Shown: positions 47,504 through 59,893 of the stretch, piece after piece
Position numbering within the stretch: position 1 is the stretch's first letter
Layout of the letters: every line of letters begins with the position of its first letter
Assembly (NCBI GenBank): GCA_963920525.1
Contig: OY986439.1
Location: 28,778,819 to 28,842,818 of the forward strand
Direction of reading: 5' to 3'
Origin: Dichetophora obliterata
Lineage: Eukaryota; Arthropoda; Insecta; Diptera; Sciomyzidae
Length of the DNA: 64,000 nt
The notes under the pieces: generated by a model
Databases searched by the model: none
Told to the model about the DNA's origin: nothing
Seen by the model: only the letters and a program-made list of their open reading frames with translations
Translations under genes and position numbers: made by a program

Positions 47504-50500
47504 TTTGCTCTATCTCTTGTAGTTTAGGAGTTGTAGAACACTTTTTGGAGTGGAAGCTGGCCAAAAACATGTGCTTTTTCCGTCATAACTCCCAAACCAT
47601 ACATCCTACAAGGACGATTTATACACCAAATTGTTTCTAATACATATATACACAAGACTGCATATTCAGAAAAAAGTTTTCTGGAATTTGATTTTTTTTC
47701 AAGAATCTTGGTTAAAATTTTTTACATGAATCATGTTTTTGACGTGGTTTTTTGCGATTTTTTTGATTTTTTAGCCATAACTTCTAAACCATACATCATA
47801 AAAGGACGATTTATGCATCAAAATGTTCCTTAAGCTACTGCCCACAAGACTGTTTCCTTAAAATAATTTTAAAAATTAGATTTCATGTTAATTTCATGTG
47901 CCCTTTTTTGTCAATTTTTATTTTTTTTATTTATTTTCTAAAATAAAAACTACATATCAGATAAGGACGATTCATGCATTAAAATGAGCACCAGGTCCTC
48001 GTCCTTAAGAAGGGATACTCCTTTGTCCAAATGCCGTTTGCTCTATCTCTTGTAGTTTAGGAGTTGTAGAACACTTTTTGGAGTGGAAGCTGGCCAAAAA
48101 CATGTGCTTTTTCCGTCATAACTCCCAAACCATACATCCAACAAGGACGATTTATACACCAAATTGTTTCTAATACATATATACACAAGACTGCATATTC
48201 AGAAAAAAGTTTTCTGGAATTTGATTTTTTTTCAAGAATCTTAGTTAAAATTTTTTACATGAATCATGTTTTTGACGTGGTTTTTTGCGATTTTTTTGAT
48301 TTTTTAGCCATAACTTCTAAACCATACATCATAAAAGGACGATTTATGCATCAAAATGTTCCTTAAGCTACTGCCCACAAGACTGTATCCTTAAAATAAT
48401 TTTAAATATTAGATTTCTTGTTAATTTCATGTGCCCTTTTTTGTCAATTTTTATTTTTTTTATTTATTTTCTAAAATAAAAACTACATATCAGATAAGGA
48501 CGATTCATGCATTAAAATGAGCACCAGGTCCTCGTCCTTAAGAAGGGATACTCCTTTGTCCAAATGCCGTTTGCTCTATCTCTTTTAGTTTAGGAGTTGT
48601 AGAACACTTTTTGGAGTGGAAGCTGGCCAAAAACATGTGCTTTTTCCGTCATAACTCCCAAACCATACATCCTACAAGGACGATTTATACACCAAATTGT
48701 TTCTAATACATATATACACAAGACTGCATATTCAGAAAAAAGTTTTCTGGAATTTGATTTTTTTTCAAGAATCTTAGTTAAAATTTTTTACATGAATCAT
48801 GTTTTTGACGTGGTTTTTTGCGATTTTTTTGATTTTTTAGCCATAACTTCTAAACCATACATCATAAAAGGACGATTTATGCATCAAAATGTTCCTTAAG
48901 CTACTGCCCACATGACTGTTTCCTTAAAATAATTTTAAAAATTAGATTTCATGTTAATTTCATGTGCCCTTTTTTGTCAATTTTTATTTTTTGTATTTAT
49001 TTTCTAAAATAAAAACTACATATCAGATAAGGACGATTCATGCATTAAAATGAGCACCAGGTCCACGTCCTTAAGAAGGGATACTCCTTTGTCCAAATGC
49101 CGTTTGCTCTATCTCTTGTAGTTTAGGAGTTGTAGAACACTTTTTGGAGTGGAAGCTGGCCAAAAACATGTGCTTTTTCCGTCATAACTCCCAAACCATA
49201 CATCCTACAAGGACGATTTATACACCAAATTGTTTCTAATACATATATACACAAGACTGCATATTCAGAAAAAAGTTTTCTGGAATTTGATTTTTTTTCA
49301 AGAATCTTAGTTAAAATTTTTTACATGAATCATGTTTTTGGCGTGGTTTTTTTGCGATTTTTTTGATTTTTTAGCCATAACTTCTAAACCATACATCATA
49401 AAAGGACGATTTATGCATCAAAATGTTCCTTAAGCTACTGCCCACAAGACTGTATCCTTAAAATAATTTTAAAAATTAGATTTCATGTTAATTTCATGTG
49501 CCCTTTTTTGTCAATTTTTATTTTTTTTATTTATTTTCTAAAATAAAAACTACATATCAGATAAGGACGATTCATGCATTAAAATGAGCACCAGGTCCTC
49601 GTCCTTAAGAAGGGATACTCCTTTGTCCAAATGCCGTTTGCCCTATCTCTTGTAGTTTAGGAGTTGTAGAACACTTTTTGGAGTGGAAGCTGGCCAAAAA
49701 CATGTGCTTTTTCCGTCATAACTCCCAAACCATACATCCAACAAGGACGATTTATACACCAAATTGTTTCTAATACATATATACACAAGACTGCATATTC
49801 AGAAAAAAGTTTTCTGGAATTTGATTTTTTTTCAAGAATCTTAGTTAAAATTTTTTACATGAATCATGTTTTTGACGTGGTTTTTTGCGATTTTTTTGAT
49901 TTTTTAGCCATAACTTCTAAACCATACATCATAAAAGGACGATTTATGCATCAAAATGTTCCTTAAGCTACTGCCCACAAGACTGTTTCCTTAAAATAAT
50001 TTTAAAAATTAGATTTCATGTTAATTTCATGTGCCCTTTTTTGTCAATTTTTATTTTTTTTATTTATTTTCTAAAATAAAAACTACATATCAGATAAGGA
50101 CGATTCATGCATTAAAATGAGCACCAGGTCCTCGTCCTTAAGAAGGGATACTCCTTTGTCCAAATGCCGTTTGCTCTATCTCTTGTAGTTTAGGAGTTGT
50201 AGAACACTTTTTGGAGTGGAAGCTGGCCAAAAACATGTGCTTTTTCCGTCATAACTCCCAAACCATACATCCTACAAGGACGATTTATACACCAAATTGT
50301 TTCTAATACATATATACACAAGACTGCATATTCAGAAAAAAGTTTTCTGGAATTTGATTTTTTTTCAAGAATCTTAGTTAAAATTTTTTACATGAATCAT
50401 GTTTTTGACGTGGTTTTTTGCGATTTTTTTGATTTTTTAGCCATAACTTCTAAACCATACATCATAAAAGGACGATTTATGCATCAAAATGTTCCTTAAG

Positions 50501-51224
50501 CTACTGCCCACAAGACTGTATCCTTAAAATAATTTTAAAAATTAGATTTCATGTTAATTTCATGTGCCCTTTTTTGTCAATTTTTATTTTTTTTATTTAT
50601 TTTCTAAAATAAAAACTACATATCAGATAAGGACGATTCATGCATTAAAATGAGCACCAGGTCCTCGTCCTTAAGAAGGGATACTCCTTTGTCCAAATGC
50701 CGTTTGCTCTATCTCTTGTAGTTTAGGAGTTTTAGAACACTTTTTGGAGTGGAAGCTGGCCAAAAACATGTGCTTTTTCCGTCATAACTCCCAAACCATA
50801 CATCCAACAAGGACGATTTATACACCAAATTGTTTCTAATACATATATACACAAGACTGCATATTCAGAAAAAAGTTTTCTGGAATTTGATTTTTTTTCA
50901 AGAATCTTAGTTAAAATTTTTTACATGAATCATGTTTTTGACGTGGTTTTTTGCGATTTTTTTGATTTTTTAGCCATAACTTCTAAACCATACATCATAA
51001 AAGGACGATTTATGCATCAAAATGTTCCTTAAGCTACTGCCCACAAGACTTTTTCCTTAAAATAATTTTAAAAATTAGATTTCATGTGCCCTTTTTTGTC
51101 AATTTTTATTTTTTTTATTTATTTTCTAAAATAAAAACTACATATCAGATAAGGACGATTCATGCATTAAAATGAGCACCAGGTCCTCGTCCTTAAGAAG
51201 GGATACTCCTTTGTCCAAATGCCG
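47504..51224. repeat. Seven monomers, no clear multimer
   Basis: It starts with cttGgtt (47709), then catccAaca monomers near 48140, 49740 and 50806, each followed by a different neighbour. Private variants include tctcttTtag near 48585, cacaTgact near 48913, ttttttGtatt near 48994, gtccAcgtcc near 49065, ttttGgcgtgg with an extra T near 49341 (also at 63862), gcCctatc near 49642 and agttTtaga near 50732. The last monomer has an 11-bp deletion. Confidence 0.78.
51078..51090. other. 11-bp deletion at the TTTCATGT direct repeat
   Basis: The usual gatttcatgttaatttcatgtgccc is shortened to gatttcatgtgccc. One full 11-bp repeat unit has been lost between the two 8-bp copies, a textbook slippage product. 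Confidence 0.9.
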
Positions 51225-51431
51225 TTTGCTCTATCTCTTGTAGTTTAGGAGTTGTAGAACACTTTTTGGAGTGGAAGCTGGCCAAAAACATGTGCTTTTT
51301 CCGTCATAACTCCCAAACCATACATCCTACAAGGACGATTTATACACCAAATTGTTTCTAATACATATATACACAAGACTGCATATTCAGAAAAAAGATT
51401 TCTGGAATTTGGTTTTTTTTCAAGAATCTTA

Positions 51432-51491
51432 CCGCTTTATTTTGTATAACGAAAATGCACACCAACGACAGGCAAGACACGAGAAGCAATA
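51432..51491 (+). repeat. MITE left inverted arm
   Basis: Sixty bases from CCGCTTTATT to AGAAGCAATA, complementary to 51512-51571 at 57 positions. It contains an ATG at 51455 that opens an 80-codon frame running into satellite sequence; this frame is fortuitous. Confidence 0.93.
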
Positions 51492-51511
51492 CTTTTTTCT
51501 ATGCGAAATTC

Positions 51512-51571
51512 TATTGCTTCTCGTGTCTTGCTTGTCGTTGGTGTTCATTTTCGTTATACAAAATAAAGCAG
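51512..51571 (-). repeat. MITE right inverted arm
   Basis: Reverse complement of the left arm with three mismatches. It ends AATAAAGCAG just before the right TTA. The AATAAA inside it resembles a polyadenylation hexamer, but it is explained by the arm sequence and is not evidence of a transcript. Confidence 0.93.
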
Positions 51572-51900
51572 TTAGTTAAAATTTTTTACATGAATCATGT
51601 TTTTGACGTGGTTTTTTGCGATTTTTTTGATTTTTTAGCCATAACTTCTAAACCATACATCATAAAAGGACGATTTATGCATCAAAATGTTCCTTAAGCT
51701 ACTGCCCACAAGACTGTTTCCTTAAAATAATTTTAAAAATTAGATTTCATGTTAATTTCATGTGCCCTTTTTTGTCAATTTTTATTTTTTTTATTTATTT
51801 TCTAAAATAAAAACTACATATCAGAAAAGGACGATTCATGCATTAAAATGAGCACCAGGTCCTCGTCCTTAAGAAGGGATACTCCTTTGTCCAAATGCCG

Positions 51901-54900
51901 TTTGCTCTATCTCTTGTAGTTTAGGAGTTGTAGAACACTTTTTGGAGTGGAAGCTGGCCAAAAACATGTGCTTTTTCCGTCATAACTCCCAAACCATACA
52001 TCCTACAAGGACGATTTATACACCAAATTGTTTCTAATACATATATACACAAGACTGCATATTCAGAAAAAAGTTTTCTGGAATTTGATTTTTTTCAAGA
52101 ATCTTAGTTATAATTTTTTACATGAATCATGTTTTTGACGTGGTTTTTTGCGATTTTTTTGATTTTTTAGCCATAACTTCTAAACCATACATCATAAAAG
52201 GACGATTTATGCATCAAAATGTTCCTTAAGCTACTGCCCACAAGACTGTATCCTTAAAATAATTTTAAAAATTAGATTTCATGTTAATTTCATGTGCCCT
52301 TTTTTGTCAATTTTTATTTTTTTTATTTATTTTCTAAAATAAAAACTACATATCAGATAAGGACGATTCATGCATTAAAATGAGCACCAGGTCCTCGTCC
52401 TTAAGAAGGGATACTCCTTTGTCCAAATGCCGTTTGCTCTATCTCTTGTAGTTTAGGAGTTGTAGAACACTTTTTGGAGTGGAAGCTGGCCAAAAACATG
52501 TGCTTTTTCCGTCATAACTCCCAAACCATACATCCTACAAGGACGATTTATACACCAAATTGTTTCTAATACATATATACACAAGACTGCATATTCAGAA
52601 AAAAGTTTTCTGGAATTTGATTTTTTTTCAAGAATCTTAGTTAAAATTTTTTACATGAATCATGTTTTTGACGTGGTTTTTTTGCGATTTTTTTGATTTT
52701 TTAGCCATAACTTCTAAACCATACATCATAAAAGGACGATTTATGCATCAAAATGTTCCTTAAGCTACTGCCCACAAGACTGTATCCTTAAAATAATTTT
52801 AAAAATTAGATTTCATGTTAATTTCATGTGCCCTTTTTTGTCAATTTTTATTTTTTTTATTTATTTTCTAAAATAAAAACTACATATCAGATAAGGACGA
52901 TTCATGCATTAAAATGAGCACCAGGTCCTCGTCCTTAAGAAGGGATACTCCTTTGTCCAAATGCCGTTTGCTCTATCTCTTGTAGTTTAGGAGTTGTAGA
53001 ACACTTTTTGGAGTGGAAGCTGGCCAAAAACATGTGCTTTTTCCGTCATAACTCCCAAACCATACATCCTACAAGGACGATTTATACACCAAATTGTTTC
53101 TAATACATATATACACAAGACTGCATATTCAGAAAAAAATTTTCTGGAATTTGATTTTTTTTCAAGAATCTTAGTTAAAATTTTTTACATGAATCATGTT
53201 TTTGACGTGGTTTTTTGCGATTTTTTTGATTTTTTAGCCATAACTTCTAAACCATACATCATAAAAGGACGATTTATGCATCAAAATGTTCCTTAAGCTA
53301 CTGCCCACAAGACTGTATCCTTAAAATAATTTTAAAAATTAGATTTCATGTTAATTTCATGTGCCCTTTTTTGTCAATTTTTATTTTTTTTATTTATTTT
53401 CTAAAATAAAAACTACATATCAGATAAGGACGATTCATGCATTAAAATGAGCACCAGGTCCTCGTCCTTAAGAAGGGATACTCCTTTGTCCAAATGCCGT
53501 TTGCTCTATCTCTTGTAGTTTAGGAGTTGTAGAACACTTTTTGGAGTGGAAGCTGGCCAAAAACATGTGCTTTTTCCGTCATAACTCCCAAACCATACAT
53601 CCTACAAGGACGATTTATACACCAAATTGTTTCTAATACATATATACACAAGACTGCATATTCAGAAAAAAATTTTCTGGAATTTGATTTTTTTTCAAGA
53701 ATCTTAGTTAAAATTTTTTACATGAATCATGTTTTTGACGTGGTTTTTTGCGATTTTTTTGATTTTTTAGCCATAACTTCTAAACCATACATCATAAAAG
53801 GACGATTTATGCATCAAAATGTTCCTTAAGCTACTGCCCACAAGACTGTATCCTTAAAATAATTTTAAAAATTAGATTTCATGTTAATTTCATGTGCCCT
53901 TTTTTGTCAATTTTTATTTTTTTTTATTTATTTTCTAAAATAAAAACTACATATCAGATAAGGACGATTCATGCATTAAAATGAGCACCAGGTCCTCGTC
54001 CTTAAGAAGGGATACTCCTTTGTTCAAATGCCGTTTGCTCTATCTCTTGTAGTTTAGGAGTTGTAGAACACTTTTTGGAGTGGAAGCTGGCCAAAAACAT
54101 GTGCTTTTTCCGTCATAACTCCCAAACCATACATCCTACAAGGACGATTTATACACCAAATTGTTTCTAATACATATATACACAAGACTGCATATTCAGA
54201 AAAAAGTTTTCTGGAATTTGATTTTTTTTCAAGAATCTTAGTTAAAATTTTTTACATGAATCATGTTTTTGACGTGGTTTTTTGCGATTTTTTTGATTTT
54301 TTAGCCATAACTTCTAAACCATACATCATAAAAGGACGATTTATGCATCAAAATGTTCCTTAAGCTACTGCCCACAAGACTGTTTCCTTAAAATAATTTT
54401 AAAAATTAGATTTCATGTTAATTTCATGTGCCCTTTTTTGTCAATTTTTATTTTTTTTATTTATTTTCTAAAATAAAAACTACATATCAGATAAGGACGA
54501 TTCATGCATTAAAATGAGCACCAGGTCCTCGTCCTTAAGAAGGGATACTCCTTTGTCCAAATGCCGTTTGCTCTATCTCTTGTAGTTTAGGAGTTGAAGA
54601 ACACTTTTTGGAGTGGAAGCTGGCCAAAAACATGTGCTTTTTCCGTCATAACTCCCAAACCATACATCCTACAAGGACGATTTATACACCAAATTGTTTC
54701 TAATACATATATACACAAGACTGCATATTCAGAAAAAAGTTTTCTGGAATTTGATTTTTTTTCAAGAATCTTAGTTAAAATTTTTTACATGAATCATGTT
54801 TTTGACGTGGTTTTTTGCGATTTTTTTGATTTTTTAGCCATAACTTCTAAACCATACATCATAAAAGGACGATTTATGCATCAAAATGTTCCTTAAGCTA

Positions 54901-57900
54901 CTGCCCACAAGACTGTTTCCTTAAAATAATTTTAAAAATTAGATTTCATGTTAATTTCATGTGCCCTTTTTTGTCAATTTTTATTTTTTTTATTTATTTT
55001 CTAAAATAAAAACTACATATCAGATAAGGACGATTCATGCATTAAAATGAGCACCAGGTCCTCGTCCTTAAGAAGGGATACTCCTTTGTCCAAATGCCGT
55101 TTGCTCTATCTCTTGTAGTTTAGGAGTTGTAGAACACTTTTTGGAGTGGAAGCTGGCCAAAAACATGTGCTTTTTCCATCATAACTCCCAAACCATACAT
55201 CCTACAAGGACGATTTATACACCAAATTGTTTCTAATACATATATACACAAGACTGCATATTCAGAAAAAAGTTTTCTGGAATTTGATTTTTTTTCAAGA
55301 ATCTTAGTTAAAATTTTTTACATGAATCATGTTTTTGACGTGGTTTTTTGCGATTTTTTTGATTTTTTAGCCATAACTTCTAAACCATACATCATAAAAG
55401 GACGATTTATGCATCAAAATGTTCCTTAAGCTACTGCCCACAAGACTGTATCCTTAAAATAATTTTAAAAATTAGATTTCATGTTAATTTCATGTGCCCT
55501 TTTTTGTCAATTTTTATTTTTTTTATTTATTTTCTAAAATAAAAACTACATATCAGATAAGGACGATTCATGCATTAAAATGAGCACCAGGTCCTCGTCC
55601 TTAAGAAGGGATACTCCTTTGTCCAAATGCCGTTTGCTCTATCTCTTGTAGTTTAGGAGTTGTAGAACACTTTTTGGAGTGGAAGCTGGCCAAAAACATG
55701 TGCTTTTTCCGTCATAACTCCCAAACCATACATCCTACAAGGACGATTTATACACCAAATTGTTTCTAATACATATATACACAAGACTGCATATTCAGAA
55801 AAAAATTTTCTGGAATTTGATTTTTTTTCAAGAATCCTAGTTAAAATTTTTTACATGAATCATGTTTTTGACGTGGCTTTTTGCGATTTTTTTGATTTTT
55901 TAGCCATAACTTCTAAACCATACATCATAAAAGGACGATTTATGCATCAAAATGTTCCTTAAGCTACTGCCCACAAGACTGTATCCTTAAAATAATTTTA
56001 AAAATTAGATTTCATGTTAATTTCATGTGCCTTTTTTTGTCAATTTTTATTTTTTTTTATTTATTTTCTAAAATAAAAACTACATATCAGATAAGGACGA
56101 TTCATGCATTAAAATGAGCACCAGGTCCTCGTCCTTAAGAAGGGATACTCCTTTGTTCAAATGCCGTTTGCTCTATCTCTTGTAGTTTAGGAGTTGTAGA
56201 ACACTTTTTGGAGTGGAAGCTGGCCAAAAACATGTGCTTTTTCCGTCATAACTCCCAAACCATACATCCTACAAGGACGATTTATACACCAAATTGTTTC
56301 TAATACATATATACACAAGACTGCATATTCAGAAAAAAGTTTTCTGGAATTTGATTTTTTTTCAAGAATCTTAGTTAAAATTTTTTACATGAATCATGTT
56401 TTTGACGTGGTTTTTTGCGATTTTTTTGATTTTTTAGCCATAACTTCTAAACCATACGTCATAAAAGGACGATTTATGCATCAAAATGTTCCTTAAGCTA
56501 CTGCCCACAAGACTGTTTCCTTAAAATAATTTTAAAAATTAGATTTCATGTTAATTTCATGTGCCCTTTTTTGTCAATTTTTATTTTTTTTATTTATTTT
56601 CTAAAATAAAAACTACATATCAGATAAGGACGATTCATGCATTAAAATGAGCACCAGGTCCTCGTCCTTAAGAAGGGATACTCCTTTGTCCAAATGCCGT
56701 TTGCTCTATCTCTTGTAGTTTAGGAGTTGTAGAACACTTTTTGGAGTGGAAGCTGGCCAAAAACATGTGCTTTTTCCGTCATAACTCCCAAACCATACAT
56801 CCTACAAGGACGATTTATACACCAAATTGTTTCTAATACATATATACACAAGACTGCATATTCAGAAAAAAGTTTTCTGGAATTTGATTTTTTTTCAAGA
56901 ATCTTAGTTAAAATTTTTTACATGAATCATGTTTTTGACGTGGTTTTTTGCGATTTTTTTGATTTTTTAGCCATAACTTCTAAACCATACATCATAAAAG
57001 GACGATTTATGCATCAAAATGTTCCTTAAGCTACTGCCCACAAGACTGTTTCCTTAAAATAATTTTAAAAATTAGATTTCATGTTAATTTCATGTGCCCT
57101 TTTTTGTCAATTTTTATTTTTTTTATTTATTTTCTAAAATAAAAACTACATATCAGATAAGGACGATTCATGCATTAAAATGAGCACCAGGTCCTCGTCC
57201 TTAAGAAGGGATACTCCTTTGTCCAAATGCCGTTTGCTCTATCTCTTGTAGTTTAGGAGTTGTAGAACACTTTTTGGAGTGGAAGCTGGCCAAAAACATG
57301 TGCTTTTTCCGTCATAACTCCCAAACCATACATCCTACAAGGACGATTTATACACCAAATTGTTTCTGATACATATATACACAAGACTGCATATTCAGAA
57401 AAAAGTTTTCTGGAATTTGGTTTTTTTCAAGAATCTTAGTTAAAATTTTTTACATGAATCATGTTTTTGACGTGGTTTTTTGCGATTTTTTTGATTTTTT
57501 AGCCATAACTTCTAAACCATACATCATAAAAGGACGATTTATGCATCAAAATGTTCCTTAAGCTACTGCCCACAAGATTGTTTCCTTAAAATAATTTTAA
57601 AAATTAGATTTCATGTTAATTTCATGTGCCCTTTTTTGTCAATTTTTATTTTTTTTATTTATTTTCTAAAATAAAAACTACATATCAGATAAGGACGATT
57701 CATGCATTAAAATGAGCACCAGGTCCTCGTCCTTAAGAAGGGATACTCCTTTGTCCAAATGCCGTTTGCTCTATCTCTTGTAGTTTAGGAGTTGTAGAAC
57801 ACTTTTTGGAGTGGAAGCTGGCCAAAAACATGTGCTTTTTCCGTCATAACTCCCAAACCATACATCCAACAAGGACGATTTATACACCAAATTGTTTCTA

Positions 57901-59893
57901 ATACATATATACACAAGACTGCATATTCAGAAAAAAGTTTTCTGGAATTTGATTTTTTTTCAAGAATCTTAGTTAAAATTTTTTACATGAATCATGTTTT
58001 TGACGTGGTTTTTTTGCGATTTTTTTGATTTTTTAGCCATAACTTCTAAACCATACATCATAAAAGGACGATTTATGCATCAAAATGTTCCTTAAGCTAC
58101 TGCCCACAAGACTGTATCCTTAAAATAATTTTAAAATTAGATTTCATGTTAATTTCATGTGCCCTTTTTTGTGAATTTTTATTTTTTTTATTTATTTTCT
58201 AAAATAAAAACTACATATCAGATAAGGACGATTCATGCATTAAAATGAGCACCAGGTCCTTCTTATGAAGGGATACTCCTTTGTCCAAATGCCGTTTGCT
58301 CTATCTCTTGTAGTTTAGGAGTTGTAGAACACTTTTTGGAGTGGAAGCTGGCCAAAAACATGTGCTTTTTCCGTCATAACTCCCAAACCATACATCCTAC
58401 AAGGACGATTTATACACCAAATTGTTTCTAATACATATATACACAAGACTGCATATTCAGAAAAAAGTTTTCTGGAATTTGGTTTTTTTTCAAGAATCTT
58501 AGTTAAAATTTTTTACATGAATCATGTTTTTGACGTGGTTTTTTGCGATTTTTTTGATTTTTTAGCCATAACTTCTAAACCATACATCATAAAAGGACGA
58601 TTTATGCATCAAAATGTTCCTTAAGCTACTGCCCACAAGACTGTTTCCTTAAAATAATTTTAAAAATTAGATTTCATGTTAATTTCATGTGCCCTTTTTT
58701 GTCAATTTTTATTTTTTTTATTTATTTTCTAAAATAAAAACTACATATCAAATAAGGACGATTCATGCATTAAAATGAGCACCAGGTCCTCGTCCTTAAG
58801 AAGGGATACTCCTTTGTCCAAATGCCGTTTGCTCTATCTCTTGTAGTTTAGGAGTTGTAGAACACTTTTTGGAGTGGAAGCTGGCCAAAAACATGTGCTT
58901 TTTCCGTCATAACTCCCAAACCATACATCCTACAAGGACGATTTATACACCAAATTGTTTCTAATACATATATACACAAGACTGCATATTCAGAAAAAAG
59001 TTTTCTGGAATTTGATTTTTTTTCAAGAATCTTAGTTAAAATTTTTTACATGAATCATGTTTTTGACGTGGTTTTTTGCGATTTTTTTGATTTTTTAGCC
59101 ATAACTTCTAAACCATACATCATAAAAGGACGATTTATGCATCAAAATGTTCCTTAAGCTACTGCCCACAAGACTGTTTCCTTAAAACAATTTTAAAAAT
59201 TAGATTTCATGTTAATTTCATGTGCCCTTTTTTGTCAATTTTTATTTTTTTTATTTATTTTCTAAAATAAAAACTACATATCAGATAAGGACGATTCATG
59301 CATTAAAATGAGCACCAGGTCCTCGTCCTTAAGAAGGGATACTCCTTTGTCCAAATGCCGTTTGCTCTATCTCTTGTAGTTTAGGAGTTGTAGAACACTT
59401 TTTGGAGTGGAAGCTGGCCAAAAACATGTGCTTTTTCCGTCATAACTCCCAAACCATACATCCTACAAGGACGATTTATACACCAAATTGTTTCTAATAC
59501 ATATATACACAAGACTGCATATTCAGAAAAAAGTTTTCTGGAATTTGATTTTTTTTCAAGAATCTTAGTTAAAATTTTTTACATGAATCATGTTTTTGAC
59601 GTGGTTTTTTGCGATTTTTTTGATTTTTTAGCCATAACTTCTAAACCATACATCATAAAAGGACGATTTATGCATCAAAATGTTCCTTAAGCTACTGTTC
59701 ACAAGACTGTATCCTTAAAATAATTTTAAAAATTAGATTTCATGTTAATTTCATGTGCCCTTTTTTGTCAATTTTTATTTTTTTTATTTATTTTCTAAAA
59801 TAAAAACTACATATCAGATAAGGACGATTCATGCATTAAAATGAGCACCAGGTCCTCGTCCTTAAGAAGGGATACTCCTTTGTCCAAATGCCG
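51901..59893. repeat. Fifteen monomers, weak multimer structure
   Basis: Two adjacent copies near 53139 and 53672, and one near 55804, carry aaaaaaAtttt, the variant also found near 1239 and 17757. Other private changes: tagttaTaatt near 52111, gttgAagaa at 54597, ttttccAtcat near 55178, atcCtag with gtggCtttt near 55838-55877, catacGtc near 56458, tttctGatac near 57368 (also 63757), catccAaca near 57869, a lost A near 58135, a small rearrangement at 58261, tatcaAataag near 58750 and aaaaCaatttt near 59188. None of these builds a clear period. Confidence 0.78.
58251..58275. other. Small rearrangement at a quasi-palindrome
   Basis: The usual ggtcctcgtccttaagaagg is replaced by ggtccttcttatgaagg, 3 bp shorter. 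The normal site contains the imperfect palindrome TCCTTAAGAAGGGA. The variant reads CCTTC-TTAT-GAAGG, with perfect 5-bp arms. This fits a template-switch mutation at a hairpin. Confidence 0.75.

Larger units (their letters stand above)
51432..51571. mobile_element. 140-bp foldback MITE, PIF/Harbinger-like
   Basis: The element consists of a 60-bp left arm (51432-51491), a 20-nt loop (51492-51511) and a 60-bp right arm (51512-51571). Arms pair at 57 of 60 positions, with mismatches at arm positions 2, 27 and 40. The flanks show a TTA target duplication at 51429-51431 and 51572-51574. Termini begin CCGCTTTATTTTG and CTGCTTTATTTTG. Three-base TWA target sites are known for PIF/Harbinger transposons and Tourist-like MITEs. 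The length and lack of coding capacity make it non-autonomous. The termini do not settle the superfamily, so another family with 3-bp duplications remains possible. It is the only non-satellite DNA in the window and occurs once. Nearly intact arms suggest a recent insertion or a hairpin maintained by gene conversion. Confidence 0.9.
51225..51900. repeat. Monomer interrupted by a transposable element (676 bp)
   Basis: Its length equals 533 plus 143, that is the 140-bp element and a 3-bp target duplication. The monomer also carries agAtttctgg, ttgGttttt and, past the insertion, tcagAaaagg near 51825. The uninterrupted aatcTTAgttaaaa of all other copies is the empty site. Confidence 0.95.

Noticed and set aside
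51561..51566. Polyadenylation signal AATAAA in the MITE, and similar A/T-rich motifs in monomers
   Set aside because: Low-complexity A/T sequence makes such hexamers common, and no transcription unit is present.
51352..51697. Two overlapping frames of 75 and 80 codons across the MITE
   Set aside because: They join satellite with hairpin sequence in two frames. The one with an ATG (51455) begins inside the MITE arm. No transposase motif; chance frames.
54594..54896. 100-codon frame, the longest in the window
   Set aside because: A single T-to-A change (gttgAagaac) removes a stop codon in one monomer and the start is TTG. Adjacent monomers carry the stop, so it is not a gene.
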